A stretch of DNA of 64,000 nucleotides from Prevotella sp. (lineage in GTDB: Bacteria > Bacteroidota > Bacteroidia > Bacteroidales > Bacteroidaceae), in assembly GCA_017623155.1 (NCBI GenBank), contig JAGAPR010000004.1, forward strand, positions 178,887 through 242,886, in the 5' to 3' direction. The notes under the pieces are model-generated. The model worked only from the letters and a program-made list of their open reading frames with translations. It was not told the DNA's origin and ran no database searches. Below, piece after piece: positions 50,365-58,815 of the stretch. Positions within the stretch are counted from its first letter, which is position 1; each line of letters starts with the position of its first letter. The position numbers and the translations under genes are program-made.

Positions 50365-53302
50365 CGATATAACAATGCGTCTTGACGCCAATTCCGGCAA
50401 GGATGCGCGTCCGGGTCAAAGCAACGGTGATTTATTTCGCACTTTGGCTGTGAGTTCCGGCACAGACACTACCGGTGTGAGTGACGAGGAATTCGTTTTG
50501 CGCGGCGTGAAATACGTAAAGATACGTACTCTTAGCGACAGCTCGGGAGAGGCTCAGGTTTTTCTCGTGAGCAATAATGACAAAGAGTATGTATTGAAGT
50601 TGTATTATCCCGATATCGATATAAAGCTGGAAACGCTTAAAGTTATTTTAAATATAGATTTTGACATGATAGTCAAAATCCATGATTTCGGGTATTTGTA
50701 TATCGACGGAAAAAAACGCTGTTACGAATTGATGGAATATCTCCGTGGCGGAACTTTGGCCGAAGTGAACATAAACGGAGACATAAACATGTTTCGGCGC
50801 GTGGCTTTGCAAGCTGCCGCGGCTTTGGCCTGCTGCCACAGTAACGGTGTGATACATAAAGACATAAAGCCGTCTAACTTCTTTTTCCGTGATGCGGCGC
50901 ATACAGAACTGGCACTCGGAGATTTCGGAATATCGTCTATAATAACCAAAGAAGGCTTTTTGCATTGCACAAACCAAGCCCGTACGCCCCTTTATGCAGC
51001 TCCGGAGATGTATAACGATGTGATAGACGGGACTGTGGAAATTTCAACGGCGGCGGATTATTACTCTCTCGGTATAACACTGTTGAGTCTTTGGGTCAAC
51101 ATGAAAAATCTGGATACGGACGAGAGAATGATAATCCGACGCAAAAAAGAGGGGCGCATAGCCGGAATATCCGAACTTCCCGAACGGGTGAAAATTATAG
51201 TCCAAGGATTGACAGCCGTAAATACCGAGTCGCGCTGGGCATACAAGGAAGTTGAACAATGGTTCTTGGGAGAGACACCCAAAATCGATATATCGTCGCC
51301 GTATCTCAAGTACGGTTCGTTTGTTGTAGACCCGGACAAAAATTTGGTGGCAGACAATGTAGGCGAGTTAATCCCGATGTTGCTCGACAATGAGCGCGTG
51401 GCTTGCAATTATCTGTATGGCGGTCAGTTGAAAGAATGGTTCGAGCGTAGCGGAAACACGAAAGTAAGCGTCGCGTTGGACGATATCGTAAAGCACAAGT
51501 ATCCTACCGACCAAATGGCCGGACTAATGGTTGCCGTATACACCATGGACTCGACATATCCTTATCGTGACATACACGGTAATTTATGCACCACAATTCA
51601 TGATATAGCGACATCGTTGTTGAATTATGCCGATGAATATATTGTATCTTTAAAAGACTTCAAAAACAACTTTTGGCTATATTTGGAAACTCACACACTG
51701 TTGGATATAGGCAGGTTGCAGAGTTATATCCAGATGGGTAGTGAACTTGCCGACGGGTATAAGGCTTTGAAAAGAATTGTATATGAGATAGACCCCGACA
51801 TGCCGTTCTTTGAGTCTTACCGGTCATCGACAATATCCGAAATTATACGATGTTTTGCATACGAGAACCTTACGGAAGACGATTGGCATAGCATAACCGA
51901 CGGCAGATTGCTGTCGTGGATGTATCGTCATGCAGACGTTGTCACGTGCGAGACTCTTCGGGAGATAACCATGGGTCAGTCTTATTCTAAGGATTTGGTA
52001 TATAAAGTCTTTTACAGCATAGACAGCGATGTGGCTTACGACCTCAAAGAAGCAGATACACCGCAGAAGATCGGCGAGTTGCTGAATGAGCAGCTGTTAT
52101 GCAGTCAGAATATAGGAGAGGAGGAGTTTGAACTTCGGATAAACGAGTTTTCTGCCCCGGACGGACGTTTTATGTACTATGCCAAGTTGCATGGTTGGGT
52201 TGAATATATGGATGAGGCCAAGCGTTGTTTTGATATAAACAGCGAAGAGAATAAGCGGCGCATTTGCTTGTACGACTTGCACACGGCTGCATATCGGATG
52301 TGTCGCATATTGGATGTGAATCCGGCTTATTGTATTTCCGAAGACATAATACTTACCGATGGATTGAACCTTGACAATAAATACAGGTCTGAGATAAGGA
52401 GTGAGATACGTTCCGGTGTCTTTAAACAGTGGTTGTCTGTATTTTATCACGAGGATCCTTATAAGGATTTCAGCGAGGCTTACAGTTATGAGAGGACTGT
52501 TGAAGAGTGGATAAATGTTCTCGGATTCTTTGATGCGCAAAACGTTTATTACAAAAGATTTATGCAGGCCCAGAAAGAACGTGATGACAAGTATAATGAA
52601 TTAAAAGACGAGCAATCCAAGTTGGAACTGCACGAAACCCTGTGGCGTATGGCATTTTACGGAATATGCGGAATATGGCTGTTTCTTGTCGTCGTCTTTG
52701 GTGTAGGCGATAAGGATTATGTGCTAAATCATTATTGGCTGACAATAGGAATGCCTGTGGGAATAACTTCGGCATTGATAGTGGGGGTGAAATTGTTTTT
52801 TAAGGGATACGGTCTGTTTTTGTCTTTGATATTTGGTGTGCTGGGATTACTGTCTGTATTGATACCGGTATCGTTATTGAAATGTATAGAGAATAGTATG
52901 CCGGTATTGTTCACTCCTGTGATAGTGGTGTTGACATTTGTTTATATGGCAATATGCCATTATACCGACTCTCGTAAGGTGGTAAAGGAAACTAATAAGC
53001 TATCAAAAGAATTGTTGGAGGATGATGTAAACACGCGATTGGTAGAGCCGTTGTATTATGCGTTGAAATTGAAGTCGTATAAATTTATAGGCTCCAAATT
53101 CGGGGTGTTGGATGAAATACGGAGTAACATCCGTACTGTATCGGGTGAGCGGGTGTTCCATTATTTGCTATGGAGCCTCATGGGATTGCTGCTTGTCTTG
53201 GAAATGACAGTCTATCATCCCAATCTACTTGGTGTTAATCCTCCTTTCGCCGATAGTGGAAAAGTAAATCCTGTAAAGGTGATAAATCAAATAAAGCATT
53301 AA
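50354..53302 (+). CDS. Membrane Ser/Thr protein kinase with large C-terminal region
   Basis: In this 982-aa protein the kinase domain occupies residues ~45-320: ATP-binding Lys82 (YVLKLYY), IHKDIKPSNFFF with catalytic Asp170 (HKD rather than HRD), GDFGISS (Asp190) and a PLYAAPEMY activation-segment end. The Gly-rich loop is degenerate (SDSSGEAQVF). Residues ~320-760 are a helical region without a recognised family, then a short coiled coil (KERDDKYNELKDEQSKLE) and four to five transmembrane segments (residues ~775-880 and ~945). It probably phosphorylates partners such as the FHA or AAA+ protein. It is translationally coupled to the zinc-ribbon gene. Confidence 0.9.
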   Translation: MINDDITMRLDANSGKDARPGQSNGDLFRTLAVSSGTDTTGVSDEEFVLRGVKYVKIRTLSDSSGEAQVFLVSNNDKEYVLKLYYPDIDIKLETLKVILNIDFDMIVKIHDFGYLYIDGKKRCYELMEYLRGGTLAEVNINGDINMFRRVALQAAAALACCHSNGVIHKDIKPSNFFFRDAAHTELALGDFGISSIITKEGFLHCTNQARTPLYAAPEMYNDVIDGTVEISTAADYYSLGITLLSLWVNMKNLDTDERMIIRRKKEGRIAGISELPERVKIIVQGLTAVNTESRWAYKEVEQWFLGETPKIDISSPYLKYGSFVVDPDKNLVADNVGELIPMLLDNERVACNYLYGGQLKEWFERSGNTKVSVALDDIVKHKYPTDQMAGLMVAVYTMDSTYPYRDIHGNLCTTIHDIATSLLNYADEYIVSLKDFKNNFWLYLETHTLLDIGRLQSYIQMGSELADGYKALKRIVYEIDPDMPFFESYRSSTISEIIRCFAYENLTEDDWHSITDGRLLSWMYRHADVVTCETLREITMGQSYSKDLVYKVFYSIDSDVAYDLKEADTPQKIGELLNEQLLCSQNIGEEEFELRINEFSAPDGRFMYYAKLHGWVEYMDEAKRCFDINSEENKRRICLYDLHTAAYRMCRILDVNPAYCISEDIILTDGLNLDNKYRSEIRSEIRSGVFKQWLSVFYHEDPYKDFSEAYSYERTVEEWINVLGFFDAQNVYYKRFMQAQKERDDKYNELKDEQSKLELHETLWRMAFYGICGIWLFLVVVFGVGDKDYVLNHYWLTIGMPVGITSALIVGVKLFFKGYGLFLSLIFGVLGLLSVLIPVSLLKCIENSMPVLFTPVIVVLTFVYMAICHYTDSRKVVKETNKLSKELLEDDVNTRLVEPLYYALKLKSYKFIGSKFGVLDEIRSNIRTVSGERVFHYLLWSLMGLLLVLEMTVYHPNLLGVNPPFADSGKVNPVKVINQIKH

Positions 53303-53320
53303 GCATATAGTGGCTCTGAC

Positions 53321-56300
53321 ATGAACTGTAAATACTGTAATAAAGAAAATCGTGATATAGCAAAGTATTGCAAATGGTGTGGCAAACCGTTTGCCGAGCG
53401 CGATTTGCTTGATGAAATCGTAGGTTTGGACGAACTGAAGCAACAACTCAAATCTGTTGTCGACACATATACATATTTGCACTCGCGAAAGGATATTAAT
53501 AATGTAAAGCTGAGCGTGAATGCTATTGTCATGGGAGAGACCGGAACGGGAAAGACCATGCTCTCTGCGATAATACGCGACTACTTCTATCAACATAAGA
53601 TAATAAACAAGCCGAAGTTGACGGTTGTCGACGCGGTAGACTATCAGCGGTTTGTTGATAAGTGGGACGACAATGTAAAGAAGTCGCGCGGTGGAATACT
53701 TTTCTTTGATAATGTGCAGAAGTTATTGCCGGACAGATATGCCAATCAGGTAAATCCGCTTGACAAGTTGTTTGTGGAAATGGAGCATTGGAACGATGAT
53801 CCCATTGTTTTTATATCCGGATTGAGCAAGGGATTGGATGAGTTTTTGATAAACAATCCTGCAATAGCCAATAGATTTAAATATCGTTTTCAACTTCCAA
53901 CGCCGGGGTATAAGGAATTGTATGAGATATGTCGCAGGGTGTTGCAGAAGAAATACGGTATAACCGATTATTCGTCAGAGGCGGAAGTAAGGCTGCAAAA
54001 CTTTTTCAAATATAGCGTAAAGACAAAGGATGAGAGTTTCGGATATGCACATTTGGCAGTAAAGACGGCAGAAGATATATTTACATCTTTTATAACAAGA
54101 GGAGTAAATGCGACGCGAGTGGAACAGGATGATATTCGCGGATATGTGCCGGAGGAAAAGAGCTTGGAAGATATTCTGGCAGACATGGATTCTTATATCG
54201 GTATGCAGGAAGTGAAGCGTGCAGTCAGGGAAATTGCGTATTCGGTAAAGAATAGTTCGGAACGCATCGAGCGAGGGCTGGGCGAGCAGAGCAAGATGGG
54301 GATGCACATAGTTCTGACCGGTAATCCCGGAACCGGTAAAACAACGATAGCGCGCAAATTGGGTGAGATATTGGCTTCCATCGGTTATCTTGATAGCGGG
54401 CATGTAGTGGAAACGGATCGCTCCGGCATGATAAGTCCGTATCAAGGCGAGACTCCGAAGCTGGTAGACAGATTGTGTGACAAGGCATTGGGAGGAATTC
54501 TTTTCATTGATGAGGCCTATGCGTTGGCGCCTTTAAGCAGTTCGGGAGAAAATGACAGCCAAGGCACGCAAGCGTTGGAAAAACTTATGAAGCGAATGGA
54601 GGACGACCGGAATAAGTTTGTTGTTATCGTGGCCGGATACAGGATGGAAATGGATAACTTGTTTCGTGTCAATCCCGGATTTAGGAGCAGGTTTAATTAT
54701 TTCATCAATATTGAAGATTATACTCCCGATGAGTTGTTCCGGATATTGCTTACGTTTGCGAAAGAGAAAAAGTATATCTTTTCCGAAGAGGCAGAACGGC
54801 TGACGCAGAAGAAAATAAACGAAATGCACGACCAAAAGGACAAGGATTTCGCAAATGGCAGAAGTATGCGTCTTTTGTTCGATTCTATTTGTAAAAATCA
54901 AGCGCAGCGTTTGGAATGTTCAGATTTGCAGATGCTTACTAACGAGCAGTTAATGACAATAGAAGCCGCCGATATACCTTACGAGAAACCTAAAACGATT
55001 GATTTCAGCGAATGCTTAAAACAATTTGACGGATTGGTGGGATTGCAATCAGTGAAAACCGAAGTTTCCAATCTTGCGTCTTTCCTTAATCTGCAAGTAA
55101 AGCGTGGCGAGACAAAAACATTCCAAGGAAAGCATTATGTCTTTACCGGAAGTCCCGGTACGGGTAAAACTACCGTGGCACGAATTATGGCGGATGTTTT
55201 TAGAACGTTGGGAATATTGTCGAGAGGACAGCTCGTAGAGGCAGACAGGAGCAAGCTTGTTGCCGGATACAGCGGACAGACGGCTATAAAGACAAACCAA
55301 TTGATTGATTCGGCCATTGGTGGAGTGCTGTTTATCGATGAGGCCTATACATTAAAGTCGGGCGATAACGATTCGTTCGGTAGCGAAGCCATTGATACAT
55401 TGTTGAAGCGCTTGGAAGACGATCGCGGAAAGTTCGTTTGCATTGTGGCTGGGTATACGGATCAGATGCACGACTTCATTAATTCAAATCCGGGATTGAA
55501 GAGCCGTTTTACACAGACGATACATTTTGATGATTATACTCCCGATGAATTAAAGGATATATTCATGAAAATGAGTGAGGCCAAGAAATTCATGTTGGAT
55601 AATGAAGTGGAATCGTCTGTGAAGAGAGTATTTGAGCAACTGTATCTCAGACGTGACAAGAACTTCGGAAATGCCCGTGAAGTTCGTCGCATATTTGACG
55701 AGACAGTGGAGAGGCAAAGCCGCCGTCTGATGTCTAATATCGGAAGCTCGGACTTCAAAGAAGACGACATGTATCGCATCATACCGGAAGATTTGCCAAT
55801 ATCCCGGCAGACAGAAGCCCGCTCGTTGGATGAAGTGCTTAATGAGTTGGACCAGTTTATAGGTATGCGTTCCGTTAAGAATATGATACGGCGTCTGGCA
55901 GTGCAAAGCATGTTCATGAAGCAACGTTCGGCAAATGGCGTAGGAAAGGTGCAGCAGATGTCTTTAAATTTCATATTAACGGGAAATCCCGGAACGGGCA
56001 AGACAACCATTGCGAGAAAGATGGGTGAGATATTGCAAAGCATGGAAATATTGCCGTCTTCAAATGTTATTGAAGTCAGTCGTGCGCAACTTGTGGGTAA
56101 GTACATGGGAGAGACTCCTAAGATAGTAAACAACGTATGCGATAAAGCACTTGGTGGTGTCTTGTTCATAGATGAGGCTTACACATTAAGTGGAGAAAAC
56201 GATACTTATGGAAAGGAAGCGATAGACACACTCATGAAACGAATGGAAGACGATAGAGGCAAGTTTGTCGTTATCGCAACCGGCTATAAAGAACTTATGG

Positions 56301-56641
56301 ATGAATTCCTTGCTGTTAACAGTGGCTTGGCAGCGCGCTTTACTCACCGCATGCACATTGATGATTATGATGAGAATGAACTTCTTGCCATATTTAAGCA
56401 GATGGCAACCAAAGAACAATACATATTGACATCAACGGCTGAGTTTAAGTTAATGGATTTGATTTTCCACAAGGTGACAAATAAGGATAATTCATTTGGG
56501 AATGCCCGTGAGATGCGCAATCTATTTGACGCGACAATCCAGCAGTTGTCTTTACGTGTATCAACATTGCCTCCATCTCAGGTTACCGAGGAAACTTATC
56601 GGTTGATAACACAGGATGATATACCGAGTATTAATATATAA
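53321..56641 (+). CDS. Four-domain AAA+ ATPase (CbbX/SpoVK-type) with N-terminal zinc ribbon
   Basis: This 1106-aa protein starts with a zinc ribbon (CKYCNK/CKWCG, residues 3-21). Four AAA+ domains follow with Walker A at residues 72-79 (GETGTGKT), 334-341 (GNPGTGKT), 610-617 (GSPGTGKT) and 888-895 (GNPGTGKT). Domains 2-4 have FIDEAY at Asp397, Asp673 and Asp951 and the CbbX/CfxQ-type sequences (GYSGQTA/GETPKLVD, MEDDRNKFVVIVAGY). Domain 1 is divergent, with FFDN (Asp130-Asn131) in place of Asp-Glu, so it may bind but not hydrolyse ATP. Such rings remodel protein complexes. The gene lies 18 bp after the kinase gene. Confidence 0.9.
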   Translation: MNCKYCNKENRDIAKYCKWCGKPFAERDLLDEIVGLDELKQQLKSVVDTYTYLHSRKDINNVKLSVNAIVMGETGTGKTMLSAIIRDYFYQHKIINKPKLTVVDAVDYQRFVDKWDDNVKKSRGGILFFDNVQKLLPDRYANQVNPLDKLFVEMEHWNDDPIVFISGLSKGLDEFLINNPAIANRFKYRFQLPTPGYKELYEICRRVLQKKYGITDYSSEAEVRLQNFFKYSVKTKDESFGYAHLAVKTAEDIFTSFITRGVNATRVEQDDIRGYVPEEKSLEDILADMDSYIGMQEVKRAVREIAYSVKNSSERIERGLGEQSKMGMHIVLTGNPGTGKTTIARKLGEILASIGYLDSGHVVETDRSGMISPYQGETPKLVDRLCDKALGGILFIDEAYALAPLSSSGENDSQGTQALEKLMKRMEDDRNKFVVIVAGYRMEMDNLFRVNPGFRSRFNYFINIEDYTPDELFRILLTFAKEKKYIFSEEAERLTQKKINEMHDQKDKDFANGRSMRLLFDSICKNQAQRLECSDLQMLTNEQLMTIEAADIPYEKPKTIDFSECLKQFDGLVGLQSVKTEVSNLASFLNLQVKRGETKTFQGKHYVFTGSPGTGKTTVARIMADVFRTLGILSRGQLVEADRSKLVAGYSGQTAIKTNQLIDSAIGGVLFIDEAYTLKSGDNDSFGSEAIDTLLKRLEDDRGKFVCIVAGYTDQMHDFINSNPGLKSRFTQTIHFDDYTPDELKDIFMKMSEAKKFMLDNEVESSVKRVFEQLYLRRDKNFGNAREVRRIFDETVERQSRRLMSNIGSSDFKEDDMYRIIPEDLPISRQTEARSLDEVLNELDQFIGMRSVKNMIRRLAVQSMFMKQRSANGVGKVQQMSLNFILTGNPGTGKTTIARKMGEILQSMEILPSSNVIEVSRAQLVGKYMGETPKIVNNVCDKALGGVLFIDEAYTLSGENDTYGKEAIDTLMKRMEDDRGKFVVIATGYKELMDEFLAVNSGLAARFTHRMHIDDYDENELLAIFKQMATKEQYILTSTAEFKLMDLIFHKVTNKDNSFGNAREMRNLFDATIQQLSLRVSTLPPSQVTEETYRLITQDDIPSINI

Positions 56642-56670
56642 TCGTAGAAAACAGAATAAACGCTATATTT

Positions 56671-57147
56671 ATGATAGTATGTCCGAATTGCGAAATGGAA
56701 ATAGACGATGATTCGCTTTATTGTGATCAATGTGGCCAAAAACTTTTGTTTTGTGGGTCATGTGGTCGTGTAGGAACAGGAAAGCGTTGTATATATTGTG
56801 GAGGATTGATGAGTGATAATTCCGATAAAGGAGTAGAAGACCGTCAATCTCCGGATTTGGTATTGTCAAATGTGCAACAAGGTATCCGTATAACTATGTC
56901 AAACGGTGACATAATAGGCCGTAGGGTGGGTGAGCATAAGCATTTGTTCGAGAATAATCGGTTTGTTTCGGGACAACACGCACAGTTCATTTATTCGTCG
57001 GCTGACGGGTGGGGCGTTGTGGATAAGAACTCATCAAACGGAACAATGGTAAATGGAATAAAACTGTTGCCGGAGAAATTACAGACATTAAAAGATGGTG
57101 ATACTTTGATGATAGCTAATCTAAGTTTGAAAGTAAATATACAATGA
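56671..57147 (+). CDS. Zinc-ribbon FHA-domain protein
   Basis: This 158-aa protein has two zinc ribbons at the N-terminus (CPNC/CDQCG and CGSCG/CIYCG), then an FHA domain at residues ~75-158: IIGRR, RFVSGQHAQFIYSS (Ser and His phosphothreonine contacts) and DKNSSNGTMVNG. It should bind phosphothreonine made by the neighbouring kinase. It overlaps the phosphatase gene by 4 bp. It shares the zinc-ribbon style of the first and third proteins of the operon. Confidence 0.92.
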   Translation: MIVCPNCEMEIDDDSLYCDQCGQKLLFCGSCGRVGTGKRCIYCGGLMSDNSDKGVEDRQSPDLVLSNVQQGIRITMSNGDIIGRRVGEHKHLFENNRFVSGQHAQFIYSSADGWGVVDKNSSNGTMVNGIKLLPEKLQTLKDGDTLMIANLSLKVNIQ

Positions 57148-57881
57148 GAGGTATAAAGATATCTGCATCATGCCACATTGGTAATATAAGGGATTATAAT
57201 GATGATATGATTCTTGTTGTCGACAAGTACATACGGGATGACAGGCTCAATATGGACATATCATTGCCGGATACCAATCGGTTTGTCGTAGCTTTGGCAG
57301 ATGGCTTGGGCGGCTATCATGCAGGAGACGTGGCGAGTGCGGAAACATTATCCAATTTGAAATATTTCATCAGCGACCTGCCGTGCTTCTTGTCGGCAGA
57401 CCGATTAAAAGAATTGCTGAATGATTGGCTGTATTCGATAAACAAGGTCATATCTTCTCAGGGGTATGTAAATCCGCAGCTATCAAATATGGGCACGACA
57501 TTGGTTGGTATAATACGTTATGAGGATAAATTCTTTTGGATAAATTGTGGAGACAGCCGTCTATATCGTTTGCGGAATAAAAGTATAATGCAAATAACCA
57601 AAGACCATTCCAATTCGTCCATGAACGGGAATGAAAGAATAAAGGCTGTGACGAATTGTATTGGTAGTGGGTGCAGAGCTCCTTTTTTTGATATAAATGA
57701 GTTTACGTGCGACAAAGATGATATCTATTTATTGTGTTCGGACGGTCTCAGCGATATGTTGCAAGATGTAGAGATTAAAGATATTTTGATAGATGATGGA
57801 GACTCGGAGGATTTGTGCCGTGCTGCCATTAATGCCGGTGGATATGATAATGTATCGGCTTGTGTAATGAAGATTGTTTAA
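57144..57881 (+). CDS. PP2C-family Ser/Thr protein phosphatase
   Basis: In this 245-aa protein the metal-binding motifs of bacterial PP2C are present: GNIRDYNDDMIL, ALADGLGGYHAGDVAS (DGxGG), WINCGDSRLYRL (GDSR) and LCSDGLSDML (SDG). The final Asp motif YDNVSACVM (GGxDN type) closes the domain. It is the likely counterpart of the kinase. It is preceded by the FHA gene (4-bp overlap) and followed after 16 bp by metA. Confidence 0.92.
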   Translation: MRGIKISASCHIGNIRDYNDDMILVVDKYIRDDRLNMDISLPDTNRFVVALADGLGGYHAGDVASAETLSNLKYFISDLPCFLSADRLKELLNDWLYSINKVISSQGYVNPQLSNMGTTLVGIIRYEDKFFWINCGDSRLYRLRNKSIMQITKDHSNSSMNGNERIKAVTNCIGSGCRAPFFDINEFTCDKDDIYLLCSDGLSDMLQDVEIKDILIDDGDSEDLCRAAINAGGYDNVSACVMKIV

Positions 57882-57897
57882 AAATATATTATAAGAG

Positions 57898-58815
57898 ATG
57901 CCATTAAGATTACCGGATAGACTACCGGCCATAGAGATTTTAAAGCAAGAGAATATTTTTGTGATGGACGATTCGCGTGCCACCTCTCAGGATATAAGGC
58001 CGTTGAAAATAGTCATTTTAAATCTCATGCCTTTAAAGATAACGACAGAAACAGATCTTGTTCGTCTTTTATCCAATACTCCGTTGCAGTTGGATATCAG
58101 TTTCATGAGGATAAAGAGTCATACACCTAAAAACACACCGATAGAACACATGCTGATGTTTTATCGTGATTTTGAGGATATGTCGAATGAGAAGTTTGAC
58201 GGAATGATAATTACGGGGGCACCGGTTGAGACTTATGAATATGAAGATGTGACATATTGGAATGAGATAAAGGCTATTTTCGAATGGGCAAAAAGTCATG
58301 TCACATCAACTCTTTATATCTGTTGGGCGGCACAGGCCGGGCTTTATTACCATTATGGTATTCCAAAATATTCTCTATCAAAAAAGAAATTTGGAATATT
58401 CCGGCAATATGCATTGGACCCGAGATTGCCTATTTTCAGAGGGTTTGATGATGTTTTTAATATGCCTCACAGTCGTCATACGGAGATACATCGTGAGGAT
58501 GTATTGGCTAATTCTGATTTGTCATTGATAGCGGAATCGCCGGAAAGCGGTGTCGGGATAGTCATGGCACGTAGCGGGCGTGAGTTTTTCATAACAGGAC
58601 ATTTGGAATATGCTCCCGATACGCTTGACAATGAGTATAAGCGCGATAAGAATGTGCGTGATGATGTGGATATGCCGATTAATTATTATCGAGACAATAA
58701 TCCGGACAATCCCCCATTGGTGACATGGAGTGCGCATGCCAATTTGTTTTATAATAATTGGATAAACTATTATGTTTATCAAGAAACACCATTTGATATA
58801 AACAGTATAGAGTGA
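57898..58815 (+). CDS. metA: Homoserine O-acyltransferase MetA (probably acetyl-CoA-using)
   Basis: In this 305-aa protein the nucleophile lies in YICWAAQAGLYY (Cys142, the same number as in E. coli MetA); RHTE and HLEYAPDTL contribute the His/Glu triad. By counting, residue 111 is Glu (GAPVETYEYE); in characterised MetA enzymes Glu at 111 goes with acetyl-CoA and Gly with succinyl-CoA. The reaction activates homoserine for methionine synthesis. It follows the PP2C gene closely and overlaps the U32 gene by 4 bp, so it may be transcribed from the upstream operon promoter. Confidence 0.93.
   Translation: MPLRLPDRLPAIEILKQENIFVMDDSRATSQDIRPLKIVILNLMPLKITTETDLVRLLSNTPLQLDISFMRIKSHTPKNTPIEHMLMFYRDFEDMSNEKFDGMIITGAPVETYEYEDVTYWNEIKAIFEWAKSHVTSTLYICWAAQAGLYYHYGIPKYSLSKKKFGIFRQYALDPRLPIFRGFDDVFNMPHSRHTEIHREDVLANSDLSLIAESPESGVGIVMARSGREFFITGHLEYAPDTLDNEYKRDKNVRDDVDMPINYYRDNNPDNPPLVTWSAHANLFYNNWINYYVYQETPFDINSIE

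Noticed and set aside
49489-50400. 303-aa minus-strand frame opposite the zinc-ribbon gene
   Set aside because: The plus-strand frame has six CxxC pairs, a good promoter and operon context; the antisense frame has no recognisable features.
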